18,444 nt of DNA from Pseudomonadota bacterium. Lineage in GTDB: Bacteria; Pseudomonadota; Alphaproteobacteria; Rs-D84. Positions 14,556-18,444 of the stretch are shown here, one piece after another (within the stretch, counting starts at the first letter, position 1; the number at the start of each line of letters is the position of its first letter). Below the pieces are notes generated by a model. It was given only the letters and a program-made list of their open reading frames with translations. It ran no database searches and was not told the origin of the DNA. Location: assembly GCA_030531915.1 (NCBI GenBank), contig JAUNMD010000001.1, positions 1 to 18,444 on the forward strand. Direction: 5' to 3'. The translations under genes and the position numbers were made by a program.

Positions 14556-15851
14556 ATGGAATTAAAACCAACAAAACCGTTGTCGGGTTTTATCGAATTA
14601 TTGCCGGCGCAACAGCGTTGCTTTGATGAATGTGCACGTCGCATGTTGGACGTGTTGCGCGTCGCGGGCTTTTCCCAGTTGGACTTGCCAGCCATCGAGC
14701 GGGCCGAGGTTCTGACCGATAAAGATAATTGGGACGAAATTGAAACACAGATGTTCTTGTTTCAAAAGGGTGATACAAAAATGGGGTTGCGCTATGACGG
14801 GACGGTCGGATTGTCGCGTTATGTTGCAGGGCACTTGAATGATTTGGTATTCCCATTTCGTGCGTCACAGTTTTCAAAACGCTATCGCGGGGAACGTGCG
14901 CAAAAGGGGCGTTATCGCGAATTTTACCAGATGGACATGGATATCATGGGCATCAATACGTTGTCCACAAATTATGATGCAGAAATTATTTCTGTTATCA
15001 GTCGCGCATTGAAATCCGTTTCTGAATTTATCGGGCCGGCGCGCGTGCTGGTTGGGTCGCGCCCATTCTGGGACGCAATGTTTTCTTACTTGGAACTGAC
15101 AGACGTCCAGAAAAAATCAGTATTCGTATTGATTGATAAAAAAGACGCCATGGGCGATGACGAATTTGCCGCCGGATTGCGTGATGCGTTGGCGGATGCG
15201 CACAAGGAAGATGAAATCAAATCTGTATTTGCGCGTGGGTATACTGAATTTGCCGGTCGCACAGACGCGTTGGACGCGGCGATTGCTGAACTGACCAACT
15301 TTGCGGCGACGTTGCGTGATATGGGCGTTGATAATGCCGAAATCGATTTGTCGATTGCGCGTGGGTTGGCGTACTATACTGGTTTGGTGTTTGAATTCAA
15401 ATTGATTGAACACCCAGAACTGGGTACGGCCGCGGGTGGTGGTCGCTATGCCGATTTGGCGGGTAAATTTTCCAAGACAAAAATTATCGGCGTTGGTGCG
15501 GCGATTGGTTTTTCGCGCATATTTGTGGCGTTGCTGGAATCTGGTCAAATTGACCTGACGCGTTTTTCATCGCCAATTCGTGCCGCGATTTTGGTAATGG
15601 GTGCAAATAATGTTGCGTATGCGTCGTCGGTATTGAATGCATTGCGTGATAATGAAATCGCGTCTGTATCATATTTGGACACTGACAAGAAGTTCAAAAA
15701 TCAAATCGAATACGCCGATAAAATCCGTGCCGATTACAGTATAATTATTGGTGACAGCGAACGCGAATCAAACACACTTGCGGTCAAAAATATGCAGTCG
15801 GGCCAGCAGCAAATGTTTAATTTGTCAGACGTAATTAAATTATTAAGATAA
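14556..15851 (+). CDS. hisS: Histidyl-tRNA synthetase
   Basis: This class II synthetase charges tRNA-His. The 431 residues show the motif 2 region FRASQFSKRYRGERAQKGRYREFYQMDMDIMG, the histidine-binding segment SIARGLAYYTGLVFEF, TAAGGGRYADLAGKF, and a C-terminal anticodon-binding domain from about 345. It differs from the common bacterial form: LRYDGTVGLSRYV replaces LRPEGTA, and the His-A motif has ARGLAYYTG rather than RGLDYYTG. Such shifts are reported for part of the alphaproteobacteria, where HisRS and tRNA-His changed together; I recall this and did not check it. AGGA lies 8 bases before the ATG. prfA follows 12 bases later. A candidate leader peptide and two promoters precede it. Confidence 0.95.
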   Translation: MELKPTKPLSGFIELLPAQQRCFDECARRMLDVLRVAGFSQLDLPAIERAEVLTDKDNWDEIETQMFLFQKGDTKMGLRYDGTVGLSRYVAGHLNDLVFPFRASQFSKRYRGERAQKGRYREFYQMDMDIMGINTLSTNYDAEIISVISRALKSVSEFIGPARVLVGSRPFWDAMFSYLELTDVQKKSVFVLIDKKDAMGDDEFAAGLRDALADAHKEDEIKSVFARGYTEFAGRTDALDAAIAELTNFAATLRDMGVDNAEIDLSIARGLAYYTGLVFEFKLIEHPELGTAAGGGRYADLAGKFSKTKIIGVGAAIGFSRIFVALLESGQIDLTRFSSPIRAAILVMGANNVAYASSVLNALRDNEIASVSYLDTDKKFKNQIEYADKIRADYSIIIGDSERESNTLAVKNMQSGQQQMFNLSDVIKLLR

Positions 15852-15863
15852 TGGTATAACATT

Positions 15864-16928
15864 ATGATAATAGAACAAAAATTAAAAGACATTCAAACAC
15901 GTGCGTCGGAAATAGAGGCGCAAATGAACTCTGGCAATGTGTCGGGTGACGAACTGACCAAGTTGTCCAAGGAGTATTCGCGCATATCTGAAATATTGCC
16001 GTTGATAAACGAATATTTTCAGACGACGGCGGGTATTGCTGACGCAACCGAAATGCAACACGATCCGGAATTGCGTTCAATCGCGGTTGAACAACTGGCG
16101 GAACTGAATCATGCGTTGCCTGAAATTGAAAAGAAATTGCAGATTGCGTTGTTACCACGCGACGATGCCGATGACAACAGTGTGATTATGGAAATTCGTG
16201 CGGGCGTTGGTGGCGAAGAATCTGCGCTGTTTGCGGGCGATTTATATAATCAATATAAATCATACGCCTTGCGTCACGGCTGGCAGGTAGAGGTTATCGA
16301 AGAAAACGCAACATCCTTGCGCGGGTACAAGGAAATTGTATTCAAAATCGATGGTGTTGGCGCATACGCGCGTATGAAATTTGAATCGGGCATTCATCGC
16401 GTGCAACGCGTGCCTGAAACCGAGGCCGGCGGTCGTATTCACACCAGTGCGGCGTCTGTCGCCGTTATGCCCGAGGCCAAAGATATTGACGTCGTAATCG
16501 ATGACAAAGATATTCGAATTGACGTATTTCGCGCGTCTGGGGCGGGTGGCCAGCACGTAAATAAAACCGACAGTGCAATACGTATTACGCACTTTCCAAC
16601 GGGGATTGTTGTCACGTGCCAAAACGAGCGCAGCCAGTTCCAGAACAAGGCGTCAGCAATGGCGGTTTTGCGTTCAAAACTGTATGAAAAACAGCGTGCC
16701 GAGCAACAAGGGGCCAGCAATGCTGCACGCAAAACCATGGTGGGCAGTGGCGATCGCAGTGAAAAAATCAGAACGTATAATTTCCCCGAACAACGCGTGA
16801 CCGATCATCGCATCAAATTGACGTTGTATAAATTGGACGACATTTTGGCGGGCGGGGCGGCACTGGACGAAATGATTGATGCGCTGATTGCGGCGGATCA
16901 ACTGGAACGTCTGGCAAATATGGAATAA
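15864..16928 (+). CDS. prfA: Peptide chain release factor 1
   Basis: RF1 reads UAA and UAG and triggers peptide release. The 354 residues match the family (about 360). The GGQ motif is at 228-230 (GAGGQHVNKTDSAIRITHFPTGI). The codon-reading PxT motif is PET (184-186) in RVPETEAGGRIHTSAAS, which marks RF1; RF2 would have SPF. The N-terminal coiled region (1-100) and the basic C-terminal stretch (RSKLYEKQRAEQ..GDRSEKIRTYNFPEQRVTDHRIKLTLY) are complete. No clear Shine-Dalgarno sequence precedes the ATG, 12 bases after hisS, so coupling or weak initiation is likely. A terminator follows at once. Confidence 0.96.
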   Translation: MIIEQKLKDIQTRASEIEAQMNSGNVSGDELTKLSKEYSRISEILPLINEYFQTTAGIADATEMQHDPELRSIAVEQLAELNHALPEIEKKLQIALLPRDDADDNSVIMEIRAGVGGEESALFAGDLYNQYKSYALRHGWQVEVIEENATSLRGYKEIVFKIDGVGAYARMKFESGIHRVQRVPETEAGGRIHTSAASVAVMPEAKDIDVVIDDKDIRIDVFRASGAGGQHVNKTDSAIRITHFPTGIVVTCQNERSQFQNKASAMAVLRSKLYEKQRAEQQGASNAARKTMVGSGDRSEKIRTYNFPEQRVTDHRIKLTLYKLDDILAGGAALDEMIDALIAADQLERLANME

Positions 16929-16954
16929 AAAATGGGGCGTCGCCCCGTTTTTTA
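16928..16954 (+). terminator. Intrinsic terminator after prfA
   Basis: GGGGC (16934-16938) pairs with GCCCC (16942-16946) around GTC, with A-rich left and T6 right flanks. Confidence 0.8.
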
Positions 16955-16961
16955 TTAGTGA

Positions 16962-17121
16962 TATAATGATAAGTCAATAGTGGCGGACAAATATTTCTGC
17001 TTGTTTTTATTTCATAAACATCATAAAATCAATTCGTCGTTGGGTGTTCCAACTATGGGGTGTGAGAACCCGTTCCAATGCGTCTGAGTGTTTCTGTGGC
17101 GCGCGATGTACGCGCTTTTTT
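16962..17121 (+). ncRNA. Candidate small structured RNA with intrinsic terminator
   Basis: TATAAT (16962-16967) opens a stretch with no convincing gene. It contains two short hairpins, GTTGG-GTGTT-CCAAC (17039-17053) and GGGT-GTGAGA-ACCC (17058-17071). It ends in a strong terminator, GCGCG-ATGTA-CGCGC (17101-17115) plus T6 (17116-17121). A transcript of about 150 bases would result. No -35 is clear and no known RNA family is recognised. A leader for the downstream gene is another reading, though the terminator argues against it. Confidence 0.35.
17101..17121 (+). terminator. Strong intrinsic terminator without an upstream gene
   Basis: Five-pair GC stem GCGCG/CGCGC with ATGTA loop, then T6. 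It lies 147 bases after the prfA terminator with no recognisable gene between. Confidence 0.7.
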
Positions 17122-17133
17122 AATATTCGGACG

Positions 17134-17165
17134 AAAAATAAAACTCCTGACATTTTGGTCAGGAG
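17134..17165 (-). terminator. Minus-strand terminator-like hairpin
   Basis: A perfect eight-base stem, CTCCTGAC (17144-17151) with GTCAGGAG (17158-17165), has a six-base loop. On the minus strand it is followed by TTTTATTTTT (17143-17134). No minus-strand gene is seen that it would end. Confidence 0.45.
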
Positions 17166-17214
17166 GGTTCGCGGAATACCTAATACGCGACACAATTGTC
17201 TGATATCATATGCG

Positions 17215-18082
17215 ATGTCGGGGATTTTAAGTGGTGCGGTAAATTCATCATCGCTGGACAGTACGTCGTGTTCGCAATTTATTACATATCAAGTAACGAC
17301 ATCGTCTGGTTCTAAATTTTATCTGGCGGAATGCAATACGTGAAAAAGTGGGTATTATAAAAGTGGTTATGCGGGATCTGATACCGGCGGTAACTCGGGC
17401 GGTACAGCCATCGCGATTGGGGATTATTCGTCATACACGATATCAGAATGCGGAAATATTGCATACTTGGCAAAGTGTTCAAAACCAACAACGTGTACAT
17501 CAACAAAAGCAGATTTGAAACAGACAAGTATTAGTAATTGTACATCAGAAGGAATATCTGTATTTGGATCGCAAGTTGTGAACTATTGCAAGACGTGCGC
17601 GACAGGGTATCGGTTGTCTGCAAAATCTGTCACCCGTTCATCAACAGCGTGCACAAATACCAAAACTGAAAATTTAAGAACCGCGTGTACAGAACGCCCA
17701 AAATGTACGTATGATAACTGTGAAAAAAAATACGACGGAATGGCAATGTGGTGGCTGGAACGGGTCGGTTACGGACACTAATAATCCAAATGGTTGCTGG
17801 CGACGCAAGTTTTCGTGTGCCAGCGATGGTTATACATGTGGTGATGGTTATGAAAATAAATGCAAAGATGGCTATTGTTATAAAAAAGTGAATATAATGT
17901 TTGGTCTGTGTACAAAATGCCCAAATAATCCCGATGATGATGCCGAAGCCAGCGCGGTCTATAACGGTTCAACGTTGGAAGGAATCGAAAGTTGCTTTGT
18001 CACCAAGGGTGCGGATTATACCGGCGCATATGAATTTGTAAATTCCAGTACAGATGACAAGTGTTATTATTCTGAAAGTTAA
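17215..18082 (+). pseudogene. Cysteine-rich, probably surface-exposed protein, broken by a stop and a frameshift
   Basis: One reading frame encodes Cys-, Ser-, Thr- and Asn-rich sequence with CxxC units. It is interrupted by TGA at 17341-17343 and then shifts frame at an A8 run (17723-17730). With seven A the frame would continue (..DNCEKNTTEWQCGGWNG..) to the TAA at 18080-18082. The TGA stands in ECNT-stop-KSGYYKSG, which parallels YCKTCATGYRLS further on, so it replaces the second cysteine of a CxxCxxGY unit. Later units include FSCASDGYTCGDGYENKC and LCTKCPNN. No signal peptide or clear start is found; 17215 is the nearest ATG and the true 5' end may be lost. The family is not identified. 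Slippage or assembly error at the A run is possible. Confidence 0.55.
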
Positions 18083-18112
18083 AAAACACCGCCATTTGGC
18101 GGTGTTTTTTTA
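18081..18112. terminator. Bidirectional terminator
   Basis: A6, then stem CACCGCC (18087-18093) with GGCGGTG (18098-18104) around ATTT, then T7. It ends both the cysteine-rich gene and the convergent outer-membrane gene. Confidence 0.85.
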
Positions 18113-18444
18113 TCAGAACAGGTATTTCAAACTGGTTCCGAATGTCCAGCCCGTACGACCGCCGTCGCGCCGGCCGACATTGATGGACATATTGAACCGA
18201 TCAACGGATGTTTCGACACCCAGACCGTATTCTGAATAATCGTTCATTTCCAGTTCGTCCAGTTTGATGTTGTTTATAACCGTGTCGCCACCGCGTGCAA
18301 AGTTAAACACATATTTTGCGCCGATAAAACCAAACCAGCCACGGCTGATTTGCTTGATGGCACGGACACCGGGGGCAACCTCGAACATATTAAAGTTCTG
18401 GTTCGCAATGTGTGTGCCGTCATTTGATGTATAATTTGCGGACT
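18113..18444 (-). CDS. Autotransporter-type outer-membrane beta-barrel, C-terminal part (runs off the right edge)
   Basis: The frame is open from the right edge to a TGA at 18115-18113 and gives about 110 residues. They alternate polar and hydrophobic positions as in barrel strands: GWFGFIGAKYVFNFARG, YSEYGLGVETSVDRFNMSINVGRRDG and TGWTFGTSLKYLF. The final aromatic Phe after alternating residues is the classic signal for insertion by the BAM complex. This matches the end of an autotransporter translocator domain; other outer-membrane barrels are possible. The passenger and start lie outside the window. An internal Met (18388) is not a likely start, since the frame continues upstream. Confidence 0.78.
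   Translation of the reverse strand, partial: SANYTSNDGTHIANQNFNMFEVAPGVRAIKQISRGWFGFIGAKYVFNFARGGDTVINNIKLDELEMNDYSEYGLGVETSVDRFNMSINVGRRDGGRTGWTFGTSLKYLF

Noticed and set aside
17007..17195. Minus-strand 62-codon frame
   Set aside because: It runs through both terminator hairpins, lacks a ribosome site and has no recognisable family.
17044..17214. GTG-started 5' extension of the cysteine-rich frame
   Set aside because: It passes through two hairpins and a strong terminator, has basic sequence unlike the rest and no Shine-Dalgarno sequence.
14374..17343. Reading TGA as tryptophan in this genome
   Set aside because: TGA ends the YgjP-type gene and tspO, and TGG is used freely for Trp, so the code is standard; the TGA at 17341 also replaces a Cys, not a Trp.
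1..18444. CRISPR arrays, insertion sequences, rRNA genes, replication origin
   Set aside because: No regularly spaced repeats, transposase, rRNA or DnaA-box cluster was seen.

Overview
The window reads as ordinary bacterial chromosome with standard code (TAA, TAG and TGA all end genes), moderate GC and tight gene packing. I infer an alphaproteobacterium, probably an uncultured, streamlined or host-associated one. The reasons are the C-P-V-S form of the first UvrA zinc module, the RodZ/DUF4115 protein, the HisRS type, the FtsB-like protein and the autotransporter barrel end. The species cannot be named from this sequence.

Layout. The left edge (1-40, minus) holds the first 13 codons of a probable MATE efflux transporter. 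Then come rho (minus) and, divergently, ssb. A DUF308/HdeD-like membrane protein follows, then tRNA-Arg(TCT), whose 3' end is duplicated 159 bp downstream around a short insert with tRNA T-arm-like sequences. Next are an APH-fold protein with a broken catalytic loop and a TspO/MBR protein. A small FtsB/DivIC-like gene (minus) and dus (plus) diverge from one overlapping promoter region. After dus come a RodZ-like protein and uvrA. uvrA is followed closely by a stand-alone SRP54 M-domain protein, a 99-residue orphan and rlmE. rnhA (minus) and transketolase (plus) diverge, and a YgjP-type metallopeptidase follows transketolase. hisS and prfA form a pair preceded by a possible histidine-rich leader peptide. 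The last 1.5 kb holds a structured non-coding stretch, a broken cysteine-rich gene and, convergent, the 3' end of an autotransporter-type outer-membrane protein.

Themes. Most genes serve information processing: transcription termination, ssDNA binding, excision repair, tRNA and rRNA modification, aminoacylation, translation termination and RNA/DNA hybrid removal. Several promoters place the -10 hexamer 6-8 bases before an ATG that lacks a Shine-Dalgarno sequence (dus, ftsB-like, uvrA, tkt and the hisS leader), which suggests leaderless mRNAs. Other genes (rho, ssb, the DUF308 gene, tspO, the M-domain gene, hisS) have clear Shine-Dalgarno sequences. Nearly every transcription unit ends in a short GC hairpin flanked by A and T runs.

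The most unusual items are the free-standing Ffh M-domain with altered SRP-RNA-binding residues, the candidate His-His-His leader peptide in front of hisS, the tRNA-end duplication, and the cysteine-rich gene whose in-frame TGA sits at a CxxC cysteine.
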